Shown here one piece after another: positions 1 through 6,873 of a stretch of DNA of 14,107 bases. The DNA is from HLUCCA09 sp039189975 (GTDB lineage Bacteria > Pseudomonadota > Alphaproteobacteria > Rhodobacterales > Rhodobacteraceae). The translations under genes were made by a program, and so were the position numbers. How positions within the stretch are numbered: the first letter of the stretch is position 1; each line of letters starts with the position of its first letter. The DNA is taken from assembly GCA_039189975.1 (NCBI GenBank), contig JBCCYI010000117.1, forward strand, positions 1 through 14,107, read 5' to 3'. Below the pieces are notes generated by a model, which searched no databases, had not been told where the DNA came from, and worked only from the letters and a program-made list of their open reading frames with translations.

Positions 1-402
1 CCCGACAGCCGGGACCACCGAAAAGCCCACGACGATGGCGAGCGAGGCGCCAAAGCTCGCGGCCGCCGAGACGCCGAGCGTGAAGGGCTCGGCCAGCGGG
101 TTGTTGAGGATCGTCTGCATCTGCGCGCCCGCAACCGCCAGCAGCGCGCCGACGAGAACGGCTGTCACCGCCACAGGCAGGCGATAGTCCCACACGATGA
201 CCTTCAGGCGCGGCCCGTGCGATTGTGGCTCCAGCAGAACGTCCGCGACGGTTGAGAGAGGGTAATTCCCCGGCCCCGTCGCAACGTCCAGAAAGAAACT
301 CAGCGCAAGCAATGCGGCGACGAGCGCGATCATCCCGTAGCGCCGCCAGACCTGCGCGGCATAGCTCCGCCGCATCTCGACGGCAGTTACATCAATGGTC
401 AT
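1..402 (-). CDS. FecCD-family ABC transporter permease (partial, N-terminal 134 residues)
   Basis: Inner-membrane permease of an iron-siderophore/cobalamin/cobalt-type importer. The reading frame runs from ATG at 402-400 to the left edge without a stop, so only the N-terminal part is present. After a short cytoplasmic tail there is a first hydrophobic segment (about residues 23-41), then a second around residues 78-95 that runs into the family hallmark GAQMQTILNNPLAEP followed by LGVSAAASFGASLA. These are typical of BtuC/FecD/FhuB permeases. It lies 64 bp downstream of the binding-protein gene at 467-1621 on the same strand, with a strong hairpin between them. The cognate ATPase is presumably further left, outside the window. 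No strong Shine-Dalgarno precedes the ATG; an internal ATG at residue 10 is an alternative start. The family call is secure. The substrate (cobalt chelate, corrinoid or ferric chelate) cannot be read from the sequence. Confidence 0.9.
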   Translation of the reverse strand, partial: MTIDVTAVEMRRSYAAQVWRRYGMIALVAALLALSFFLDVATGPGNYPLSTVADVLLEPQSHGPRLKVIVWDYRLPVAVTAVLVGALLAVAGAQMQTILNNPLAEPFTLGVSAAASFGASLAIVVGFSVVPAVG

Positions 403-426
403 GGAAATGGTCCCGACGGCGCGTGT

Positions 427-451
427 GCCTTGCCCCGAAGCAGGGCAAGGC
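427..451 (-). terminator. Intercistronic hairpin between binding-protein and permease genes
   Basis: On the minus strand GCCTTGCCC and GGGCAAGGC form a perfect 9-bp stem around a 7-base loop (TGCTTCG). The hairpin starts 16 bases after the binding-protein stop codon. No U-tract follows, so it is more likely a partial attenuator or an mRNA 3'-end protecting structure that lets the binding protein be made in excess of the permease than a strong terminator. The structure is seen directly; the role is inferred. Confidence 0.6.
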
Positions 452-466
452 TTTGGTGTCTAAGGA

Positions 467-1621
467 TCAGTCTTCAACGGCCAGGCTGCCCCAGAACACG
501 CCGGAATACGCAATGGGCAAGAACCGGTCATGCAGCTCCTGCATCGTTGCGTTTGGGTCGAGGTCCTCGAAGAGGTCCGGATGGATCCACTTCGCAAAGG
601 CCTGCATTGCCACGAAATGATAGGGGCTGTTGTAGAACTGGTGATAGACGGAGTGGAACTGACCCGACTTCACCGCCGACAGATCAGACCACCCTTCGCG
701 CGAGGCCAGGCCCGCCAGACGCTCCTGCACCTGCTCCGGCGTCGCCTCATACCCAAAGAGGACGGCCGTGGTCGCGGGATTGTACTCAGACCAATTGGCT
801 CCGGTGCCGATGATCACGTCCGGGTCTTCGGCAAAGATCGCCTCCAGGCTCACCGACGTGGAAAAGCCCGGAAACTTCAGCGAGCCCCAGTTGCGCCCGC
901 CCGACTGGTCGACCAGTCGGCCAAGGTTGGCGGCTCCATAAGTCCGGCAGCAGTTCTCGGGATTGTAGCCCGCGGCATTCTCGATGAAGACGATGGGACG
1001 GTCTTCGACCGGGATGGCCGAGACACGGCTGTAGATCTTTTTGATCTCTGCCTGATAGAAATCGGTGAACGCGTCCGCCTCGTCGCGCTTGTCAAAGATC
1101 CGGCCCAGAAGCTGAATCGACGGCACGGTGTTCGCCGTGGGATCCTGTCGGAAGTCGACGAAGACGGTCGCGATGCCGGCCTCTTCGAGCTTGTCGATGA
1201 TGCCGCTTTCCTGCGCTTTCAGGAGGTTGCCGAGGTTCATCAGCACCACCTCGGTGCCCAGCGAGATCACCGCTTCGAGGTTCCATTCGTCCGCATAGGG
1301 GCTGCCAAAGCTGGGCAACTCACCGGCCTGCGGAAATGCCGCGAGGTACTTGCGATAGGCATCGGGGTCGAAGTTGATCATGTCGTTCTTCCAGCCGACG
1401 ACCCGCTGGAACGGATTGTCCTGGTCCAGAAGCGCGATCGTGTAGATCATGCGGCCTTCGCCGATGACGACCTTGCTCGGGTTCTTTTCGACCTCGACCG
1501 TGCGGCCGGCGATGTCTGTAACTGTGATTGTCTCTGCGGTGGCGAACGTGGCGGTCGCGACACTCATCGCGATAGCTGCGGCAGCGGTGCAGAGACCCTT
1601 GGTCAGCAACCTGACGTGCAT
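467..1621 (-). CDS. Periplasmic metal-chelate/corrinoid-binding protein (FepB/BtuF/TroA-like)
   Basis: Substrate-binding protein for the FecCD-type permease downstream. The ATG at 1621 is preceded by a good ribosome site (AGGAGAG, 5 bases upstream). A Sec signal peptide covers about residues 1-29 (positive start, Ala-rich core, probable cleavage after TFATA). The mature part begins ITVTDIAGRTVEV, the usual start of COG0614 binding proteins, and the 384-residue length fits the family. The only cysteines of the mature chain are a vicinal pair C224-C225 (ENCCRTYGAANLGRL). The C-terminal lobe has several histidines (H323, H327, H335, H347). A role in cobalt or cobalamin uptake is inferred from the neighbouring cob genes; the cobalt importer CbtJKL of Sinorhizobium is one possible model. 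An iron-chelate binding protein is the main alternative. Unlike the next operon, no cobalamin riboswitch is visible in its leader. Confidence 0.85.
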   Translation of the reverse strand: MHVRLLTKGLCTAAAAIAMSVATATFATAETITVTDIAGRTVEVEKNPSKVVIGEGRMIYTIALLDQDNPFQRVVGWKNDMINFDPDAYRKYLAAFPQAGELPSFGSPYADEWNLEAVISLGTEVVLMNLGNLLKAQESGIIDKLEEAGIATVFVDFRQDPTANTVPSIQLLGRIFDKRDEADAFTDFYQAEIKKIYSRVSAIPVEDRPIVFIENAAGYNPENCCRTYGAANLGRLVDQSGGRNWGSLKFPGFSTSVSLEAIFAEDPDVIIGTGANWSEYNPATTAVLFGYEATPEQVQERLAGLASREGWSDLSAVKSGQFHSVYHQFYNSPYHFVAMQAFAKWIHPDLFEDLDPNATMQELHDRFLPIAYSGVFWGSLAVED

Positions 1622-1645
1622 GGGTCTCTCCTACTGGATTGTTCG

Positions 1646-1664
1646 CCATGGACCTCCCATGGAC
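1646..1664. repeat. Direct repeat CCATGGAC-N3-CCATGGAC in the leader of the binding-protein gene
   Basis: Two identical 8-mers start 11 bp apart (1646-1653 and 1657-1664), one DNA turn, immediately downstream of the candidate promoter. The CCATGG cores are themselves palindromic, so the RNA could alternatively form a 6-bp hairpin. It could be an operator near the transcription start; no regulator is known from the sequence. Confidence 0.55.
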
Positions 1665-1670
1665 GATCGC

Positions 1671-1700
1671 GATATGGGAGTATCCGACAAAAACTGTCAA
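1671..1700 (-). promoter_or_regulatory. Candidate promoter for the FecCD-type transporter genes
   Basis: A perfect -35 hexamer TTGACA (complement of 1695-1700) is followed after 17-18 bp by CCATAT/CATATC (1671-1677), a weak -10. The -35 overlaps an interrupted inverted repeat GACA-N5-TGTC (1686-1698), which could serve as an operator. The predicted start lies near 1665, at the CCATGGAC repeat, giving a leader of about 45 bases that includes the AGGAGAG ribosome site. Confidence 0.45.
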
Positions 1701-2065
1701 CTGCCAAAGCCGCGCAAGCAAAGCTCCGCCGGATCGAAGCGCGCACATCCGCATTGTCTTGAGGTCAAACGCCTCACCGTTCCCCTACCCGGCCCCAAAC
1801 GGCCCTATGGGGCACATCGTGGCGTGGCGGCGCCCCCTCCCAAGAGGACACGCGGCCCCGTCTTCGCGACCCCGCATCGACTTGGCGCCGTGCGCAGGGC
1901 ATCTCCCTCGGACCGATCTGGAGGTTATCCGCCGGCTCAGCCCAGGGACCCGCGGAGGCGTGCAAGGAGAACACTGCTGAGGCGCAGATGGGTTCAGACA
2001 GGCGAACAGCTCGCTCGGAGACAGGCTGCGTGGGTGCACTCTTGCAACGCTCGTCACGCCGTCGC
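1701..2065. other. Intergenic stretch with no gene recognised
   Basis: About 365 bp between the end of the Dpp-type operon and the promoter of the FecCD-type transporter. The open frames on both strands look like GC-rich noise (Arg/Pro/Ser-rich translations, no ribosome site, no family resemblance). I looked for a minus-strand cobalamin riboswitch. A GGGGAAC-like patch occurs near 1777-1783, but there is no B12 box and no GCCACTG core. No tRNA was recognised. Confidence 0.6.
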
Positions 2066-2084
2066 GCTGCGCTCAGGGCGCAGC
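2066..2084 (-). terminator. Possible terminator hairpin at the end of the Dpp-type operon
   Basis: GCTGCGC and GCGCAGC form a 7-bp stem around a 5-base loop that contains the stop codon of the ATPase gene. It is GC-rich but no T-tract follows on the minus strand, so intrinsic termination is uncertain. Confidence 0.3.
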
Positions 2085-3512
2085 AGCCGGTATCGTCTGT
2101 CCTGCTTCAAGCGTCACGACGCGGTCGGCAAGACGTTCGAGGAATGCGGTATCATGACTGACGATCAGAACGGCCGTCCCACGGTCCGCCGCCGCCCGCA
2201 GCACCTGACTGACGCGCCAGGTGGACGGGCTGTCGAGCGCACTCGTCGGCTCGTCGGCGACGATCATCGCGGGCTCGGCCAGGATCGCGCGGGCCAGGGC
2301 CACGCGCTGACACTGCCCATGGGACAGCTCGAAAGGGCGGGCATGCGGATCCATCGCCCCCAGTCCGACTTGCGCGAGGGCGGCCCGTGCGCGGGCAAGA
2401 CGACGCGCGCGCGGCAGGCGGGGGCGCCCCGGCACGGTGAGCGGCTCGCAAAGCGACCGCAGGATCGACCAATGCGGCACGAGGCTGCTCACAGGATCCT
2501 GAAAAACGGGCAGGATCGCGCCCGCGCCTCCAAGCGCCTTGTCGCGCCACAGCTGCCCGCTGCTGGGCGGCTCGATCCCCATCGCGACGCGGAGCAAGGT
2601 TGACTTGCCGCAGCCGGAGGGCCCCTGAACGCCGACTATCTGACCTGCAGCGATCTCCAGATTCGCACCCGCAAGTGCAGTCACACGCCCCTTCGCGTAA
2701 CACACCGAGACATTGGACAGACGCAGCAGCGGACGCTCCTGCCGTGGCCGCGCGCGCGGGGGCAGCGGTGCAAGAGCGGACAGGAGGCGCTGCGTCTCCG
2801 CGTGGACCGGCGCGCGGGTGAGCATTGCGGGAGAGCCCTCCTCGACCAATCGGCCATTATGGAGAACACCCACGCGATCCGCATTCCGCAGGACGAGGCC
2901 GATGTCGTGACTGATCAGCACGACTGCCGCCCCAAGCGACCTGAGCACCTCCAGGACCGATTGTGCGCGGTCGGCGTCCAGGGCGCTGGTCGGCTCGTCC
3001 GCGATCAGAATCGGCGGGCCATGCGCCCCGGCCGCTGCGATCGAGGCGCGCTGGAGCATGCCGCCGCTCCAGGCGTGGGGGTACTGCCCCATCCGCTCGC
3101 CCGCCTGCGCGACGCCAAGCCCCTCCAGCCGGGTCGCGATATCGTGCCAGCCGATCTCGCACCCATGACAGCGCCACGCCTCGGCCACGTGGTCTCGCAC
3201 CTGGCGCAGCGGGTCGCAGCTTGCCCACGGGTTTTGCGCAACAAATCCGATCCGCCGCCCGCGCGCAGCGCGCCATTGCGCGGCAGTCGCGGCGCTCATG
3301 TCGGTGCCATCGAGCATCAGCCGGCCCGAAACGCGCGTGCTGCGGCGGTGCAGTCCGGACAATGCTCGAGCAAGGGTGGACTTGCCCGCACCGGATCCGC
3401 CGACCAGTGCAAAGCATGCGCCGGCTGCAAGGGAAAACGACACGCCCCGCACCGGCACCGCGCCGTTGGGGTAGCTGACCGTGAGGTCCTCGCAAGAGAG
3501 CACAGCGCCCAT
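2073..3512 (-). CDS. Dpp/Nik-type ABC transporter ATPase, two nucleotide-binding domains fused
   Basis: Energises the permease pair encoded just upstream. Its 479 residues hold two complete ABC ATPase domains, the equivalent of DppD and DppF (or NikD and NikE) in one chain. Domain 1 has Walker A GGSGAGKST (38-46), Q-loop near 93, signature SGGMLQR (149-155), Walker B ILIADEP (168-174) and switch His in ISHD (200-203). Domain 2 has Walker A GPSGCGKST (297-305), signature LSHGQ (396-400, His in place of the usual first Gly of the GG pair), Walker B MIVADEP and VSHD. A proline/arginine-rich linker near 249-262 joins them. The C-terminal extension typical of separate Opp/Dpp ATPases is essentially absent, which explains the compact length. 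The start ATG abuts the stop of the preceding permease gene (no gap), consistent with translational coupling. Substrate is not readable from an ATPase. Confidence 0.92.
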   Translation of the reverse strand: MGAVLSCEDLTVSYPNGAVPVRGVSFSLAAGACFALVGGSGAGKSTLARALSGLHRRSTRVSGRLMLDGTDMSAATAAQWRAARGRRIGFVAQNPWASCDPLRQVRDHVAEAWRCHGCEIGWHDIATRLEGLGVAQAGERMGQYPHAWSGGMLQRASIAAAGAHGPPILIADEPTSALDADRAQSVLEVLRSLGAAVVLISHDIGLVLRNADRVGVLHNGRLVEEGSPAMLTRAPVHAETQRLLSALAPLPPRARPRQERPLLRLSNVSVCYAKGRVTALAGANLEIAAGQIVGVQGPSGCGKSTLLRVAMGIEPPSSGQLWRDKALGGAGAILPVFQDPVSSLVPHWSILRSLCEPLTVPGRPRLPRARRLARARAALAQVGLGAMDPHARPFELSHGQCQRVALARAILAEPAMIVADEPTSALDSPSTWRVSQVLRAAADRGTAVLIVSHDTAFLERLADRVVTLEAGQTIPAAAP

Positions 3513-4385
3513 CTATCGGCCCTCCGGTGTTTCGATGTCGCGCAACGCAATGCCGACCAGATTTGCAGACAGGATCGACAAGAAAATCGCGACAGCCGGT
3601 GCAATCAAGAGCCATGGAGCAATCGCAAAAAAGAGGCGTGATTCCGAAAGAAGCGCCCCCCACTCGGCATGGGGCGGCTGGACCCCGAGACCCAGAAAGG
3701 AAAAGCCGGAGATTACGCTGATCATGATCCCCAGTTGCAACGTCGCAAGGATACCGAGCTGCAATGCGACCCCAGGCAGGATGTGACCCCAGATGATCCG
3801 CCACCGTGGGACACCCGCCATCCGGGCCGCGACGACATGGGGGCGGCTGCGCGCCCCGAGCGACAACGCGCGGGCAAGGCGCGCGTAATAGGCCCATTCT
3901 GCGATCACGACGGCGAGCAACAGATTGAAGAGCCCCGGCCCCAGAAGCCCCAGAATGGCGAACCCCAGAACCAGCGGTGGCATGGCCAGAGCGATATCGG
4001 CAAGCCGCATCAGCAGGATATCGGTGGCGCCCCTGGCGAGGCCCGAGAGTATGCCAACGGCAAGGCCGATCAGGAAGACCGCGGCCAGCACCAGCAGCGC
4101 TGAGCCGATGGAGCGCTGCGCGCCATCCATCACCCGACTGAACATGTCGCGCCCGGTGGAATCCGTGCCGAAGGGATGCGCCAGGCTGGGAGGTTTGAGC
4201 GCGTTCGCATAGTCTGGAATGTCAGGCGGATGCGGGGTCCAGACCGCGCCGAGAAGCGCGAAGACCAGCAGGAGCGCGCCCAGCAGCAGGCCCGCCCGCC
4301 CGGAAGGATGCCGCCACAGGCGTCGCATCAGGTACCGGTCCGGGACACGCGGCGCTTGCGGGCGCATCAGGCCAAGCAGCGTCAT
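3513..4385 (-). CDS. Dpp/Nik-type ABC transporter permease (DppC/NikC-like)
   Basis: Second inner-membrane permease of the importer, 290 residues. The N-terminal RRLWRHPSGRAGLLLG region and the segment PPSLAHPFGTDSTGRDMFSRV are characteristic of the DppC/OppC/NikC branch. Five further hydrophobic segments follow, with the cytoplasmic EAA-type loop VVAARMAGVPRWRIIWGHILPG-like (about residues 184-205) that docks on the ATPase. The ATG overlaps the stop of the upstream permease (ATGA, 4385-4382), so the two permeases are translationally coupled. Length is normal. The family is secure; the substrate (nickel, cobalt chelate, peptide, corrinoid) is inferred only from the cobalamin riboswitch at the head of the operon. 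Confidence 0.93.
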   Translation of the reverse strand: MTLLGLMRPQAPRVPDRYLMRRLWRHPSGRAGLLLGALLLVFALLGAVWTPHPPDIPDYANALKPPSLAHPFGTDSTGRDMFSRVMDGAQRSIGSALLVLAAVFLIGLAVGILSGLARGATDILLMRLADIALAMPPLVLGFAILGLLGPGLFNLLLAVVIAEWAYYARLARALSLGARSRPHVVAARMAGVPRWRIIWGHILPGVALQLGILATLQLGIMISVISGFSFLGLGVQPPHAEWGALLSESRLFFAIAPWLLIAPAVAIFLSILSANLVGIALRDIETPEGR

Positions 4386-5356
4386 GGGTTCTGGCTCCGC
4401 AAGCGCGGGTCGAGCGCCATAGCCGCCAGGTCAACGACGAGCGATGCCACCACGTAGGACAGCGCCGCGATCAGCACGTAACCTTGAATGACCGGATAGT
4501 TGCGCGCCGAAAGCGCTTCAAGCAAGTACGCGCCGAGGCCGGGCCATGTGAAGATCGACTCGATCAGGGGGGTGCCGCCGATCAGGGCACCGATGCTAAT
4601 GCCGATCGCCGTCAGGAATGGCAGCAGCGCATTGGGAAGCGCATGGCGCAACAGAATGCGTCGCTCCGACGCACCGCGGGCGCGGGCAACCTCGGCGTAG
4701 CCGCTCGCCATCGCTTCGAGCAGCCCGGCGCGGAGGAGCTGGGTCCAGCTCGCGGCGCGGTCCAACCCGATGATAAGCGCCGGTATGAGCGCGGCCGACC
4801 AGGAGGGATCCGCCAAAACGCGGCCCATCTGAAACCCGACGACGACAAAGGTCAGCGCCAGGAGCGCAAAAACGAACGTCGGCACTGCGGCGCCGATCTG
4901 CGTGTAGAGGCGGATGATGCGATCCGGCCAGCGATCCTGATACGCCGCCGCGATCAAAGCAAAGAGAAGCGACAACACGGCCGAAAAGACAAGGGCCAGC
5001 CCCAAGAGCATCAGCGTCGCTGGTAGCCGCTCCAGGATCTCCTGGCTCACGGGCGCCTGGCTGGTGAAGCTCTGTCCCAGATCTCCACGGGCAACGCCCC
5101 CGAGCCAGTGAAAGAGCTGCACGATCAGCGGATCGTTGAGGCCAAGCGCCTCGCGCGTCGCTTCGATCTCCTCAGGCGTGAGGTCCTGCAGGCCACGGGC
5201 CAGCAGAACACGCTCGGCGACATCGCCCGGCGCGAGCGGCAGCAAGGCCCAAACGATGACGCTGGCAGCCAGGGCCGTGACAAGCGCCTGGCCGATCCGC
5301 AAAAGCGCGGCGGCCGCGAGACCGCCACGCGCCAAAGGGCTGCGCGCGTCCCTCAC
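4382..5356 (-). CDS. Dpp/Nik-type ABC transporter permease (DppB/NikB-like)
   Basis: First permease of the pair. I place the start at GTG 5356-5354, which overlaps the stop of the binding-protein gene as GTGA and gives 324 residues; the open frame extends further upstream, but only inside the preceding gene. Hydrophobic segment 1 (about residues 21-37, IVWALLPLAPGD) is followed by the periplasmic TPEEIEATREALGLNDPLIVQ region, typical of DppB/NikB, then further membrane segments. The EAA loop is near residues 215-237 (EVARARGASERRILLRHALP). The ribosome site before the GTG is poor, consistent with coupling to the upstream gene. Its stop overlaps the ATG of the next permease. Annotation as a DppB-class permease is secure; the exact start is moderately sure. 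Confidence 0.9.
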   Translation of the reverse strand: MRDARSPLARGGLAAAALLRIGQALVTALAASVIVWALLPLAPGDVAERVLLARGLQDLTPEEIEATREALGLNDPLIVQLFHWLGGVARGDLGQSFTSQAPVSQEILERLPATLMLLGLALVFSAVLSLLFALIAAAYQDRWPDRIIRLYTQIGAAVPTFVFALLALTFVVVGFQMGRVLADPSWSAALIPALIIGLDRAASWTQLLRAGLLEAMASGYAEVARARGASERRILLRHALPNALLPFLTAIGISIGALIGGTPLIESIFTWPGLGAYLLEALSARNYPVIQGYVLIAALSYVVASLVVDLAAMALDPRLRSQNP

Positions 5357-6873
5357 TTGTTGGGCGCCGTATCCCACTTGATATGGTTCCAGGCAACCGC
5401 CGGGACATAATCGGACCAAGCGTCGCTCACTAGAGCCCGCTCGATGAGGATCGTGGCGTTAAAGACATAGGGATCCTCCTCTACGAGAATCGTCTGGATC
5501 TCGCGCAGCATGTCGTAGCGGCTGTCTTCATCCACCGTCACATCAAGAGTTTCGATCAGCTCCTGGATGCGTGCGTTGCAATAGCCGCCGTAGTTGCGGT
5601 CGCCCTCGCAGGCGACGTAGCGGTTGAGAAAGCCGCTCACGGAGCCGACGGTGGCCGTCCCGGTGGCCACCATGGCGAGGTCCCATTCCACGAGGTCATT
5701 CATCGCGGCCTCGTTCACACTCTCTACCGAGACAATCTCGGAGGCGATGCCGACCGCGCGCAGGTAGGCTTGCATCGCATTCGACAGAGGCACGAGGTCC
5801 GGTTGCTGAGGGTAGATCATGAGCGTGACGGACAGGGTCTCGCCATCGCGGCTTCGGGTGTCACCGTCGCGGACCCAACCGGCCGCGTCGAGCATGGCGT
5901 TGGCCTGAGCCGGGTCGTAACTGTAGTTTTCCACCGCCCATGGAAAGCGGGGGTTGTAGAGGCCGGTGGCCGGGATCTTCGCCCCATGGAACACTTCGTT
6001 GGCCAGCTCTTCGTAATTGACCGCGCGCATCACGGCTTTGCGGACCTCGACCTCCTCGAAGGCGCCGTGCATCACGTCCATGACGGACAGGAACCCGCCT
6101 GTCGACGGTGCTCCGAGCGCTAGATTGACATTGGGCGTCACGGCAAAGACGGGGGCGGCCGCAATGGGCGGGTAGAGCGCGATGTCGACCTCGCCATTCT
6201 GCACCGCAAGGATGCGGGCGTTGACATCCGACACAAAGCGGAGCTCGACGCCCGCCATCGCGGGGATCCCTTGCCAATAGCCATCGTAGCGCTCGGCGAT
6301 CATGCGCTGGTCGGTCAGGTCCACGACCTTGTAGGGGCCCGTGTGAATGCCCGCGCCCTCGAGCGCCTCGTAATCCTCGCCCGCCGCCAGCACGGGCGCG
6401 ACGTCGATAATCATCAGGCGACTCTCATGGGCAAGGATACTGGGCATCTCGGGAACTGGCACGCCGGTGTCGACAGTGATTTCCAACGGCCCCGTCTGAG
6501 TAAAAGTCGCAGCTGCGGGCAGCACAGCCTGGGTGCCGGAGTTCCGCTCCCGATGAAAGGCGATGGCTGCGAGCACAGCAGGAACGTCCATGGCCTTGCC
6601 GTTTTGGAACGTCACACCGTCGCGGAGCGTGATGACCCAGGTGGTGTCGGCTGTACGCTCCACGCGTTCGGCCAGCCAGGGTGTGATCGTGCCGTCGGGC
6701 TGAAACTTCATCAGCAGCTCGCCCTGACCAAACTCTTGCATCCAGAACCCCTGGGAAACCGGATCCATCGAGCGGATCTGAAAGCTCGTTGCCATGCGGA
6801 TGATATCATCGGCAGCGGCGGGCAAGGCGGTCAGCGCCAAAGCGCCGCCGAGCAGGAGGGATCTCAGGGTCAT
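5353..6873 (-). CDS. SBP_bac_5 (Dpp/NikA-type) periplasmic binding protein
   Basis: Periplasmic receptor for the Dpp-type permeases, 506 residues. The start is ATG 6873, preceded by TTTGGAGAAG; a longer open frame to 7014 overlaps the upstream gene and is rejected. A signal peptide (MTLRSLLLGGALALTALPAAA) is clear. The mature chain follows the SBP_bac_5 plan: an N-terminal SMDPVSQG strand, the family signature region around PWLAERVERTADTTWVITLR, FQNGKAMDVPAVLAAI, then VELRFVSDVNARILAVQNGEVDIAL and a C-terminal lobe ending IKWDTAPNK. Only two cysteines are present, close together (VACEGDRNYGGYCN), which could form a disulfide in the periplasm. NikA-like proteins bind nickel as chelates, and others bind peptides or opines. 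The riboswitch-controlled operon argues for cobalt, a cobalt chelate or a corrinoid precursor. Its start overlaps the stop of the CbiX-like gene as ATGA. Confidence 0.9.
   Translation of the reverse strand: MTLRSLLLGGALALTALPAAADDIIRMATSFQIRSMDPVSQGFWMQEFGQGELLMKFQPDGTITPWLAERVERTADTTWVITLRDGVTFQNGKAMDVPAVLAAIAFHRERNSGTQAVLPAAATFTQTGPLEITVDTGVPVPEMPSILAHESRLMIIDVAPVLAAGEDYEALEGAGIHTGPYKVVDLTDQRMIAERYDGYWQGIPAMAGVELRFVSDVNARILAVQNGEVDIALYPPIAAAPVFAVTPNVNLALGAPSTGGFLSVMDVMHGAFEEVEVRKAVMRAVNYEELANEVFHGAKIPATGLYNPRFPWAVENYSYDPAQANAMLDAAGWVRDGDTRSRDGETLSVTLMIYPQQPDLVPLSNAMQAYLRAVGIASEIVSVESVNEAAMNDLVEWDLAMVATGTATVGSVSGFLNRYVACEGDRNYGGYCNARIQELIETLDVTVDEDSRYDMLREIQTILVEEDPYVFNATILIERALVSDAWSDYVPAVAWNHIKWDTAPNK

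Noticed and set aside
1720..1830. Possible third cobalamin riboswitch before the FecCD-type binding protein (a GGGGAACGGTGAGG patch on the minus strand).
   Set aside because: No B12 box, no CCCCGCAACTG block and no GCCACTG core follow it.
1774..2057. Short minus-strand open frames in the 451-bp intergenic gap.
   Set aside because: Arg/Pro/Ser-rich translations, no ribosome site, no recognisable domain.
5357..5419. Upstream extension of the DppB-like permease to 5419.
   Set aside because: It lies wholly within the preceding gene in another frame. The GTGA overlap at 5356 fits the coupled layout of the operon better.
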